NCBI GenBank assembly: GCA_009993495.1
Contig: JAACTI010000186.1
Span: 1-6,789 of the forward strand
Length of the DNA: 6,789 nucleotides
Direction of reading: 5' to 3'
Origin: Deltaproteobacteria bacterium
GTDB lineage: Bacteria; Desulfobacterota; Desulfuromonadia; Desulfuromonadales; Geopsychrobacteraceae
A program made the translations under genes and the position numbers. Of this stretch, positions 1-5,913 are shown one piece after another. The notes under the pieces were generated by a model that worked only from the letters and a program-made list of their open reading frames with translations, ran no database searches and was not told the origin of the DNA. Every line of letters starts with the position of its first letter. The first letter of the stretch is position 1.

Positions 1-1
1 T

Positions 2-1057
2 GCCAATTCGGGGTGCGTGTTTCTTAACCCTGGGGCCAGGATTCTCGATGAATATCTACGCCTGGAATTTGATCGTACTCAAGAAAAAGAACGGCTCGAC
101 CAACTTCGCGATCTGCCGGCCCTGACCCGCGATGGCCACCGCATTCAAATGCTCGCCAACATTGGTCTGCTGAGTGACATTGAAATCGCCCGCCGCAATG
201 GTGCCGAAGGTGTCGGCCTTTATCGTACCGAATTCCCCTATATGGCGCGCAGCAGCTTTCCGAACCGCAACGACCAATACCAGCTTTACCGCAAGGTGGT
301 CGAAGGTTTTTCCGGCTCATCGGTAACCATTCGCACCCTGGATATTGGCGGCGACAAGTCTCTGCCCTACTTCCAGCATCCGAAAGAAGACAACCCCTTT
401 ATGGGCTGGCGATCGGTGCGGGTCAGCCTGGATAATCGTGCGGTATTCCAAACCCAGATCGAAGCGATCCTCATGGCCGGCGCCCACGGCAAGGTGCGCT
501 TACTCTTTCCGATGATTTCCAATCTTGAAGAAATTCGCAGCTGTCAGCAACTGGTGGCCGACGCCATGACCAGGCTTCAGGAAGAGAAAATTGATTTTGC
601 CAGTGACATCCCCATTGGTGCCATGATTGAGGTTCCCGCGGCCGTACGCCTGGCCGCCCACCTGGCGAAAGAAGTCGATTTCTTTGCCCTGGGGACCAAT
701 GACCTGATCCAGTACATGTTGGCCGCCGACCGTTCAAACCCGCTGGTGCAGAACTATTACGATCCTCTGCACCCTGCGGTTCTCAGCGCCTTGGCCTCGA
801 TGATCGAGGTGACGCAAAAAACCGGCATAGATCTGTGCCTCTGTGGTGAGATGGCCACGGATCAACGTTATCTGTTTGTGCTTTTGGGGTTGGGAATTGA
901 AAAATTTTCCCTGTCGGCCCCCTATATCCCACGCCTGAAAGATTTTTTATCCAAAGTCGACCTTAATTACGCCCGCGAGGTCAGCGCCGAAATTCTGCAG
1001 ATGGGCAGCAGCCGTCAAATTCGCAAGTTTCTGAAAAAAAAGCTTAAAACGATGTAA
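2..1057 (+). CDS. ptsP: Phosphoenolpyruvate-protein phosphotransferase (enzyme I, PtsP-like), C-terminal PEP-binding domain; 5' end outside window
   Basis: The reading frame is open from base 2, so the first 351 visible codons are the C-terminal part of a longer protein. The GTG at 17 is internal and not the start. The enzyme is cytoplasmic: it autophosphorylates from PEP, releases pyruvate and passes the phosphate to an HPr-type protein. The visible part is the PEP-binding TIM barrel. Fragment residues R75, R111, K119, E210, N233/D234, R244 and C281 match the E. coli enzyme I active-site residues R296, R332, K340, E431, N454/D455, R465 and C502 with a constant offset of 221, so the catalytic set is complete and ungapped. 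The segment GLYRTEFPYM resembles PtsP (nitrogen-PTS enzyme I) more than sugar-PTS PtsI (GLLRTEFLFM). The GAF domain that would prove PtsP is not visible, so ptsI remains possible. The protein ends in a basic tail (KFLKKKLKTM), encoded across a run of eight A (1034-1041). Confidence 0.9.
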   Translation, partial: ANSGCVFLNPGARILDEYLRLEFDRTQEKERLDQLRDLPALTRDGHRIQMLANIGLLSDIEIARRNGAEGVGLYRTEFPYMARSSFPNRNDQYQLYRKVVEGFSGSSVTIRTLDIGGDKSLPYFQHPKEDNPFMGWRSVRVSLDNRAVFQTQIEAILMAGAHGKVRLLFPMISNLEEIRSCQQLVADAMTRLQEEKIDFASDIPIGAMIEVPAAVRLAAHLAKEVDFFALGTNDLIQYMLAADRSNPLVQNYYDPLHPAVLSALASMIEVTQKTGIDLCLCGEMATDQRYLFVLLGLGIEKFSLSAPYIPRLKDFLSKVDLNYAREVSAEILQMGSSRQIRKFLKKKLKTM

Positions 1058-1201
1058 CCATTCACCGAGCTCAGTCCAGGGATGGATTGCTGCAGTCCGC
1101 GAAACAGCTGTCTCGGACTCTGTATCTACCGAGCTGAATAGATCCAGAATGATATAAACCCCGACTGACACACCAAGGGTTAGCCGGGGTCAAACCTAAA
1201 G
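1058..1201. other. Convergent intergenic region between the enzyme I and pyruvate carboxylase genes
   Basis: These 144 bases separate the two stop codons. The right half holds the carboxylase terminator (1151-1190). On the + strand the only candidate for ending the enzyme I transcript is a weak dyad, AGTCCG (1094-1099) with CGGACT (1114-1119), which has no T-run after it. A short direct repeat ACCGAGCT occurs near 1063 and near 1128. No open frame of note or RNA gene is seen. Confidence 0.7.
1151..1190 (-). terminator. Rho-independent terminator of the pyruvate carboxylase gene
   Basis: On the - strand the sequence reads ACCCCGGCT, a 15-base loop, AGTCGGGGT, then TTATAT. The two arms (1182-1190 and 1158-1166) pair over 9 bp with one G-U wobble in the RNA. 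The hairpin begins 11 bases after the carboxylase stop codon, where a terminator is expected. Read on the + strand, the wobble becomes an A-C mismatch and no T-run follows, so it should work mainly for the carboxylase gene. The T-run is short and interrupted by A, so strength is uncertain. Confidence 0.75.
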
Positions 1202-4200
1202 TCAGTCAAACACGATCAACAGGTCATTTTGATCAATCTGATCACCTTCGTGAAACAAAATTTCTTTGACAATCCCTGAGAGCTTAGCCTTGACGTTGGT
1301 TTCCATCTTCATCGCTTCGGTCGACAGCAGGGTTTCACCCTCATGAACTTCGTCACCAACTTTAACCAACAGCTTAAAAATTTTCCCCGGCATGGGCGCG
1401 CCAAGTTGCTTTACGTCGGCGGCATCAGCCTTGATATGGGCAGTGCTATCAGACTCAGCGGCCAGATCTTTAACCACCGCAGAACGGGGCATGCCGTTCA
1501 GCTCGAAATAAATGTTACGCGTGCCATCACTGCGAACTTTACCAATCGCGTTGAGCTTGATAATCAGAGTTTTACCTTCCTGAATTTCGATTGTGGTCTC
1601 GTCACCCACCTCAAGACCGTAGAAAAAAACCGGGGTTGGTAAAACTGAGGTGTCAGAATAGGCCTGGCGGTGGCGATCAAATTCTTCAAAAACACCCGGA
1701 TATAAGACCGCCGACAGAACTTCACGCTCACTGACCCGGTGTTGCAGTTTCTTTTCGAGCTCAGCTTTTTTAGCCAAAAAATCAACCGGCTCAAGCAACT
1801 CGCCGGGGCGACAACTAATGGGCTCTTCGCCCTTGAGAATGATCTTCTGCAGTTCAGGAGGAAAGCCGCCGTAAGGCTGGCCGATCATCCCTTTGAAAAA
1901 ATCGATGACGCCCTGAGGGAAAGTGAACTCATCGCCGCGCGTCATGACATCTTCAGGTTCCAGATTGTTCTGGATCATGAACATGGCCATATCGCCAACA
2001 ATTTTTGACGAGGGTGTCACCTTGACCAAATCGCCGAACATATCGTTGACCTTGCGGTACATCAGCTTGCATTCTTCCCACCGATGCCCCAATCCCAGCC
2101 CTTCGACCTGCGGCTTATAATTGGAATACTGACCGCCGGGAATTTCGTGTTCATAAACCTGGGCGGTGCCGCTGCGCAGTTCCGACTCAAAGGGGGCATA
2201 ATAGGTGCGCACCGTTTCCCAGTAATTGGCCAGCTTTTGCAGACCCTGCATTTCAAGCTGCGGATCCCAGATGCTGCCCTCCAGAGCCGAAAGCAGGGCG
2301 TTCATATTGGGTTGTGCGGTTAATCCCGACACCGACGAAAGGGCGGCGTCAACAATGTCAACCCCGGCCTGCGCTGCGGTTAACAACATGGCGCCACCGT
2401 TGCTGGAGGTGTCGTGGGTGTGGAGATGCACGGGGAGTCCAATTTCATTTTTCAACGCCTTCACCAGCTTTTCCGCCGCAAAGGGTTTAAGCAGTCCGGC
2501 CATGTCTTTAATCGCCAGAATATGTGCCCCCATCTTTTCCAGCTCTTTGGCCATGCCGACATAATATTCCAGGGGGTATTTGTCGCGTTTGGCATCAAGA
2601 ATATCGCCGGTATAGCAGATGGAGGCCTCACAGACCGCACCCTCCTGGCGCACGGCATCCATCGCGACCTGCATTCCCTGGGTCCAGTTAAGCGAATCAA
2701 AGACCCTGAAAATGTCGATCCCGCTGCTGGCCGCCTGTTTAACAAATTCTCGCACCACATTATCAGCATAGTTGGTGTAGCCGACGGCATTGGAGCCACG
2801 CAGCAGCATTTGAAAACAAATGTTCGGTATTTTGGCACGCAGACGATCGAGGCGCTCCCAGGGATCTTCAAACAGAAAACGCATCGCTACATCAAAGGTT
2901 GCACCACCCCACATTTCCAGGGAAAACAGACCGCCACCCAAATGCGCCGTCGCTGCGGCAATCCGCTCAAGATCTGTGGTGCGAAAACGGGTTGCCATCA
3001 GGGACTGATGGGCATCCCGCATGGTGGTGTCGGTTACCAGCAGCTGTTTATTTTTACGTGCCCAGCGCGCCAGGCCTTCCGGCCCTTTTTCACGCAGAAT
3101 ATCCCGGGTGCCGCGTGGCAACTGGGAACCGGCCTGAATCAGTGGGGTTTCAGCCGTGCGCAAATTGCGGTAATGCAGGCGCTTGGCCGGGGCAATACCG
3201 GCATAACCATTAACGCTGGTATGGCCGATCCACGACAAGATTTTATTCGCGCGATCCTGCTTGATGGGCAATTTGAAGACTTCGGGATGATCTTCAAGAA
3301 AAGACGTATCACACCGGCTGGCCAGAAAATCAGGATGCGTAATGACATTTTCCAGAAAACCGATATTGGTTTTTACCCCCCGGACGCGAAATTCCTGCAG
3401 CGCACGATTCATGGTGCGCGAGGCCTGCAATAGATCGCGACCATAGGTCGAAACCTTGACCAGCAGCGAATCGTAATGTGGGGTAATTTCCGCCCCCGCA
3501 TAAGCGCTGCCCGCATCCAGACGGACACCCAGTCCGGCGGCACTGCGATAGACCTTAAGCTTGCCGAAATCCGGGGCGAAATTGTTATTGGGATCTTCGG
3601 TGGTCACCCGGCACTGAATCGAAGCGCCACGTAATTCGACATCGCTCTGACGTTTGATGCCGATTTCGGGGTCTGCCAGTTTATGCCCGGCAGCCACCAG
3701 AATTTGCGCCTGCACCAGATTCCGCATAGTCACCAGCTCAGTAACCGTATGTTCGACCTGAATGCGCGGATTCACTTCAATGAAATAAAATTTGCCGTCA
3801 CTATCCATCAAAAACTCAACCGTACCAGCGTTGCTGTATTTGACCGCATGACCAATGGCGAGAGCGTAATCACATACCTGGCTGCGCTGCTTTTTGGTGA
3901 GAGACAAGGCGGGGGCAACCTCAATCACCTTTTGGTGACGACGCTGAATCGAACAATCGCGTTCGTAGAAATGCACCAGATTGCCGTAATTGTCGCCAAG
4001 CAATTGAACTTCAATATGTTTAGGGCGCTCTATGTACTTTTCCAGGAAAATGGCGGCATTACCAAAAGAAGACGCCGCCTCGCTGGCCGCCGAACGCAAG
4101 CCTTCTTTGAGTTCGCCCTGGTTACGCACCACGCGCATGCCGCGTCCGCCACCCCCGGCCGAGGCCTTGATGATGATGGGATAACCGGCGTCACGGGCAA

Positions 4201-4654
4201 AAAGCAGCGCCTCTTCTTCAGACTCTACGGGTTTCAAAGTGCCTGGAACCAGAGGAACTTTGGCCAGACCGGCAACCTCGCGTCCGGCAACCTTGTCGCC
4301 CAAACTGCGCATAACCTGAGCCGTCGGGCCGATAAAAGCGATGCCGGCGCGCTCACAGGCTTCCGCAAAATCGGCATTTTCCGCCAAAAAACCGTAGCCG
4401 GGATGAATCGCATCCACCTCTTTACGCCGCGCCAGATCGACAATTTCCGCATAATCGAGATAGGCGTCGATCGGACCCTTTCCTTTGCCGACCAGGTAGG
4501 CCTCGTCAGCCTTGTAGCGGTGCAGAGAGAGCCGATCCTGTTCCGAATAGATGGCAATCGTGCCAATCCCCAGTTCGGTGCAGGCGCGAAATATGCGGAT
4601 GGCAATTTCACCACGGTTGGCGGCCATAATTCTCTTAAACTTTGTTACAGACAT
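1202..4654 (-). CDS. pyc: Pyruvate carboxylase, single-chain, biotin-dependent (EC 6.4.1.1)
   Basis: Cytoplasmic anaplerotic enzyme: pyruvate + bicarbonate + ATP gives oxaloacetate + ADP + phosphate. At 1150 residues it has the usual length and domain order. The biotin carboxylase domain is about 1-455, with K121, K163, a glycine-rich loop KASAGGGGRGM (163-173), C234 and K242 in RDCSIQRRHQK, and E280, E293, R297 and E301. The allosteric/central linker is about 465-535. The carboxyltransferase domain is about 538-835, with metal ligands D542, H745 and H747 and carbamylated K716 in KDMAGLLKP. T880 in KVTPSSK aligns with the catalytic threonine of this family. The biotin carrier domain is about 1082-1150, with K1116 in AMKM as the biotinylated lysine. 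No key residue is missing and no frameshift is seen. The ATG at 4652-4654 is the first start after an in-frame TGA (4682-4684) and has a good Shine-Dalgarno 6 bases upstream. The gene is monocistronic as far as visible, with its own terminator. Confidence 0.98.
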   Translation of the reverse strand: MSVTKFKRIMAANRGEIAIRIFRACTELGIGTIAIYSEQDRLSLHRYKADEAYLVGKGKGPIDAYLDYAEIVDLARRKEVDAIHPGYGFLAENADFAEACERAGIAFIGPTAQVMRSLGDKVAGREVAGLAKVPLVPGTLKPVESEEEALLFARDAGYPIIIKASAGGGGRGMRVVRNQGELKEGLRSAASEAASSFGNAAIFLEKYIERPKHIEVQLLGDNYGNLVHFYERDCSIQRRHQKVIEVAPALSLTKKQRSQVCDYALAIGHAVKYSNAGTVEFLMDSDGKFYFIEVNPRIQVEHTVTELVTMRNLVQAQILVAAGHKLADPEIGIKRQSDVELRGASIQCRVTTEDPNNNFAPDFGKLKVYRSAAGLGVRLDAGSAYAGAEITPHYDSLLVKVSTYGRDLLQASRTMNRALQEFRVRGVKTNIGFLENVITHPDFLASRCDTSFLEDHPEVFKLPIKQDRANKILSWIGHTSVNGYAGIAPAKRLHYRNLRTAETPLIQAGSQLPRGTRDILREKGPEGLARWARKNKQLLVTDTTMRDAHQSLMATRFRTTDLERIAAATAHLGGGLFSLEMWGGATFDVAMRFLFEDPWERLDRLRAKIPNICFQMLLRGSNAVGYTNYADNVVREFVKQAASSGIDIFRVFDSLNWTQGMQVAMDAVRQEGAVCEASICYTGDILDAKRDKYPLEYYVGMAKELEKMGAHILAIKDMAGLLKPFAAEKLVKALKNEIGLPVHLHTHDTSSNGGAMLLTAAQAGVDIVDAALSSVSGLTAQPNMNALLSALEGSIWDPQLEMQGLQKLANYWETVRTYYAPFESELRSGTAQVYEHEIPGGQYSNYKPQVEGLGLGHRWEECKLMYRKVNDMFGDLVKVTPSSKIVGDMAMFMIQNNLEPEDVMTRGDEFTFPQGVIDFFKGMIGQPYGGFPPELQKIILKGEEPISCRPGELLEPVDFLAKKAELEKKLQHRVSEREVLSAVLYPGVFEEFDRHRQAYSDTSVLPTPVFFYGLEVGDETTIEIQEGKTLIIKLNAIGKVRSDGTRNIYFELNGMPRSAVVKDLAAESDSTAHIKADAADVKQLGAPMPGKIFKLLVKVGDEVHEGETLLSTEAMKMETNVKAKLSGIVKEILFHEGDQIDQNDLLIVFD

Positions 4655-4660
4655 GGAAAT

Positions 4661-4665
4661 CTCCT
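4661..4665 (-). promoter_or_regulatory. Ribosome binding site of pyc
   Basis: AGGAG on the - strand, followed by six bases (ATTTCC) and ATG. This strong site fixes the pyc start at 4654. Confidence 0.85.
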
Positions 4666-4722
4666 GGCAAATGACCCAAGGTCAGGCGGATGCCTAGCTT
4701 TTTGGGCTGACTAAAAAAATTC

Positions 4723-4728
4723 ATTATA
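4723..4728 (-). promoter_or_regulatory. Candidate -10 element of a pyc promoter
   Basis: A perfect TATAAT on the - strand, 68 bases upstream of the pyc ATG in a very AT-rich stretch. No good -35 hexamer is seen 16 to 18 bases upstream, so it is supported only by the -10 match and its position. In DNA this AT-rich, chance matches are common. Confidence 0.35.
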
Positions 4729-4778
4729 AATAAAATATTTTGAATTATTTTCGATAGTTAGAATACTTCTCCTGGGTG

Positions 4779-4807
4779 ATAAAAACGAAATTTCTCGGGA
4801 AAGTCAA
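4779..4807 (-). promoter_or_regulatory. Alternative sigma-70-type pyc promoter candidate
   Basis: On the - strand TTGACT (4802-4807, five of six matches to TTGACA) is followed after 17 bases by TTTTAT (4779-4784, four of six matches to TATAAT). The implied start site is about 115 bases upstream of the pyc ATG. The -35 overlaps one arm of the inverted repeat at 4806-4840. Confidence 0.35.
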
Positions 4808-4840
4808 GCTAAAATGCTGTTCTAGACTTGTCTTTAGCTT
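4806..4840. repeat. Perfect 8-bp inverted repeat upstream of pyc
   Basis: AAGCTAAA (4806-4813) and its exact reverse complement TTTAGCTT (4833-4840) are separated by 19 bases that contain a smaller dyad, AGACTTGTCT. It overlaps the TTGACT -35 candidate by two bases, a position that would suit a regulator of pyc. No regulator is identified, and no T-run follows on either strand. Confidence 0.5.
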
Positions 4841-4908
4841 TAGATACAGATTCAAAAAAGAACAGAAAAAGCCGACTTTGGTGTGATTCCGGCAGTTTAA
4901 CAAGTCGA

Positions 4909-4939
4909 GCAAAAACTACCATTTATTGTTTGTTTTTGC
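4909..4939. repeat. Perfect 8-bp inverted repeat in the pyc upstream gap
   Basis: GCAAAAAC (4909-4916) pairs exactly with GTTTTTGC (4932-4939) across a 15-base loop. It is A/T-rich and less stable than the hairpin at 4987-5019. Read on the - strand, the second arm carries a run of five T, so it could add to termination of the SprA-related transcript. The role is not established. Confidence 0.45.
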
Positions 4940-4986
4940 CGCTGAGCACCAATCTGCTCCTGAGACAATTTTGCTCCACCTCGGAT

Positions 4987-5019
4987 GAAACTCTGCCTCT
5001 TGCACAGAGCCAGAGTTTC
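4987..5019. repeat. Strong hairpin downstream of the SprA-related gene; possible terminator
   Basis: GAAACTCTG (4987-4995) pairs exactly with CAGAGTTTC (5011-5019). Inside lies a one-base mismatch, then CTCT (4997-5000) with AGAG (5006-5009) around a 5-base loop, giving 13 bp in all. It starts about 43 bases after the SprA-related stop codon. On the - strand no T-run follows the hairpin. On the + strand a run of six T (5028-5033) follows 8 bases after it, which is further than usual. It may terminate or stabilise the 3' end of the SprA-related mRNA, or end a + strand transcript. Confidence 0.55.
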
Positions 5020-5062
5020 CCTGATTATTTTTTGCTAGAACCGTGTCTGCTGCGGGGTCGAA

Positions 5063-5779
5063 CTATAAATGCAGAGAAAGACTGGCGTGGGACTGGACTG
5101 GCCTCGCAGCAGGGGACACAGCATCCGGCCCAGGTGACGCGCCGGTTGCGTCTGTTTGCGGGGGGGAATCTTGAATTGAAGCAGGAGCGGGAGTCCTATC
5201 GGGTGGCGTGAAGCTTGAGGTCTTCTGCGATGGGGCTGAGAGTTCAGCATAAGCCCTGGCGGCCATTTGCATTGCGCGGGCCGCGACCCGCATGTCTTGT
5301 GCTGAAGGTTGAGCGGGAGCCAAGGCCGCGGCCCGAACGGTCTGGGCCTTTTCTAGGGTTGCCTGAGGATCACCCGCTACGGGCGACATATCAATCGCCA
5401 CCTCGCCCCCAACCGCATAAGAACGCCCGTCGGGGCCAGAGGTGTAAGTCAATGTGGGTGAACCTGCGTAAGGGCCACCAACCGCGGCATGAGCTGCTTC
5501 GTGGGTTCTGACGGTACGATCCCGTTCAGCCAGCTTGGCCAACTCGCGCGCTTCGCGACTGAGTTGCACCGCATCCAGTGAATTTTTTGGATTGAAGAAC
5601 TGTGATTTCGCCGTGTTATCCGCGGCGGCAACGACATCTTTTGCGGTCGGCGATGACGCATCCGCTGGGGAGGCAGTGGGATCAAGCTGAGACGGGTAAG
5701 GTCGGGCTTCGCCAGGTTCGGCGACGGAACCCGTCATCAGGGCAAGAGGGTTTTTTGTGGGTGGACTCAGTGGCTGCAT
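5063..5779 (-). CDS. SprA-related family protein, putative zinc metalloprotease
   Basis: The 238-residue protein has a conserved core at about 68-172 and low-complexity flanks rich in Pro, Ala, Ser and Thr. The core reads LAERDRTVRTHEAAH, then AVGGPYAG, GPDGRSYAVGGEVAIDMS, GDPQATLEKAQTVRAAAL and QDMRVAARA. This is the pattern I recognise for the SprA-related family (also called putative metalloprotease CJM1_0395 family). It contains HEAAH (93-97), a fit to the HExxH zinc-protease motif, with H93 and H97 as likely zinc ligands and E94 as catalytic base. Activity and substrate are, to my knowledge, not established. I see no signal peptide or membrane segment, so a cytoplasmic place is inferred. 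The ATG at 5777-5779 follows an in-frame TAA (5801-5803) and has GGGAG 7 bases upstream. The gene is divergent from the response regulator gene. Confidence 0.85.
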   Translation of the reverse strand: MQPLSPPTKNPLALMTGSVAEPGEARPYPSQLDPTASPADASSPTAKDVVAAADNTAKSQFFNPKNSLDAVQLSREARELAKLAERDRTVRTHEAAHAAVGGPYAGSPTLTYTSGPDGRSYAVGGEVAIDMSPVAGDPQATLEKAQTVRAAALAPAQPSAQDMRVAARAMQMAARAYAELSAPSQKTSSFTPPDRTPAPASIQDSPPQTDATGASPGPDAVSPAARPVQSHASLSLHL

Positions 5780-5913
5780 GCGACAGCTCCCGAAAAATAT
5801 TTATGCTATAGGCCAAACTATCAGGTAAGCGTCTGAAAAACAAGATGTATTTGAAGTTGTCAGCGTGACGATAATATGCTAGGTTCGCGTCAAACATCTG
5901 ACGCGAGCGAGAT
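5780..5913. promoter_or_regulatory. Divergent promoter region between the SprA-related and response regulator genes
   Basis: These 134 bases must hold the start signals for both genes unless transcription comes from further away. For the + strand gene, TTGAAG (5851-5856) and TATGCT (5875-5880) with 18 bases between them form a modest sigma-70 candidate, with a start site near 5887. For the - strand gene I see GGGAG (5787-5791) as ribosome binding site and only poor promoter matches. No sigma-54 promoter (GG and GC separated by 10 bases with the usual flanks) is evident. Confidence 0.45.
5885..5906. repeat. Perfect 8-bp inverted repeat adjoining the response regulator start codon
   Basis: TCGCGTCA (5885-5892) and TGACGCGA (5899-5906) are exact reverse complements around a 6-base spacer, and the element ends 7 bases before the ATG at 5914. 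It covers the predicted transcription start and runs into the weak Shine-Dalgarno-like bases (GCGAG, 5903-5907). It could be an operator or, if transcribed, a G/C-rich hairpin that limits translation. Its right arm also contains the TGA that closes the frame upstream of the ATG. Confidence 0.65.

Larger units (their letters stand above)
4655..5062. other. 408-base AT-rich intergenic region with several inverted repeats
   Basis: This gap lies between the start of pyc and the stop of the SprA-related gene, both on the - strand. It holds the pyc ribosome binding site, candidate pyc promoters, and three perfect inverted repeats with arms of 8 to 9 bases (4806-4840, 4909-4939, 4987-5019). A + strand frame starting with TTG at 4828 runs through the region but has no ribosome binding site and no recognisable protein features. 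I see no tRNA and no convincing small protein. It may hold only regulatory DNA and the 3' end of the upstream transcript, or an unannotated small RNA. Confidence 0.6.

Noticed and set aside
838..900. Possible degeneration of the enzyme I active site because LCLCGEMATD differs from the common GMCGE
   Set aside because: The catalytic cysteine (fragment C281) is present and every other active-site residue keeps the same offset to E. coli enzyme I, so the enzyme looks functional.
3..1057. Start of the enzyme I gene at GTG 17
   Set aside because: The frame is open to the window edge and the protein would lack the whole phosphohistidine domain. The true start lies upstream of the window.
2414..3433. 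Long + strand open frame of 339 codons inside pyc
   Set aside because: It is antisense to the conserved carboxyltransferase and biotin carboxylase regions, shows no protein family features, and has no ribosome binding site. It results from the codon usage of pyc.
4654..4669. GG-N10-GC spacing on the + strand resembling a sigma-54 promoter (TGGAAATCTCCTGGCA)
   Set aside because: It coincides with the pyc start codon and ribosome binding site on the other strand, which explain these bases, and it lacks the full consensus. A GG-N10-GC match is expected by chance several times in a window this long.
3683..4714. Long + strand open frame of 343 codons antisense to the biotin carboxylase part of pyc
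   Set aside because: Same reason: shadow of a gene with complete catalytic motifs on the other strand.
4828..5211. + strand open frame of 127 codons spanning the intergenic gap and the 3' end of the SprA-related gene
   Set aside because: Starts with TTG, has no Shine-Dalgarno, runs through the strong hairpin at 4987-5019, has an unremarkable composition and overlaps a real gene on the other strand.
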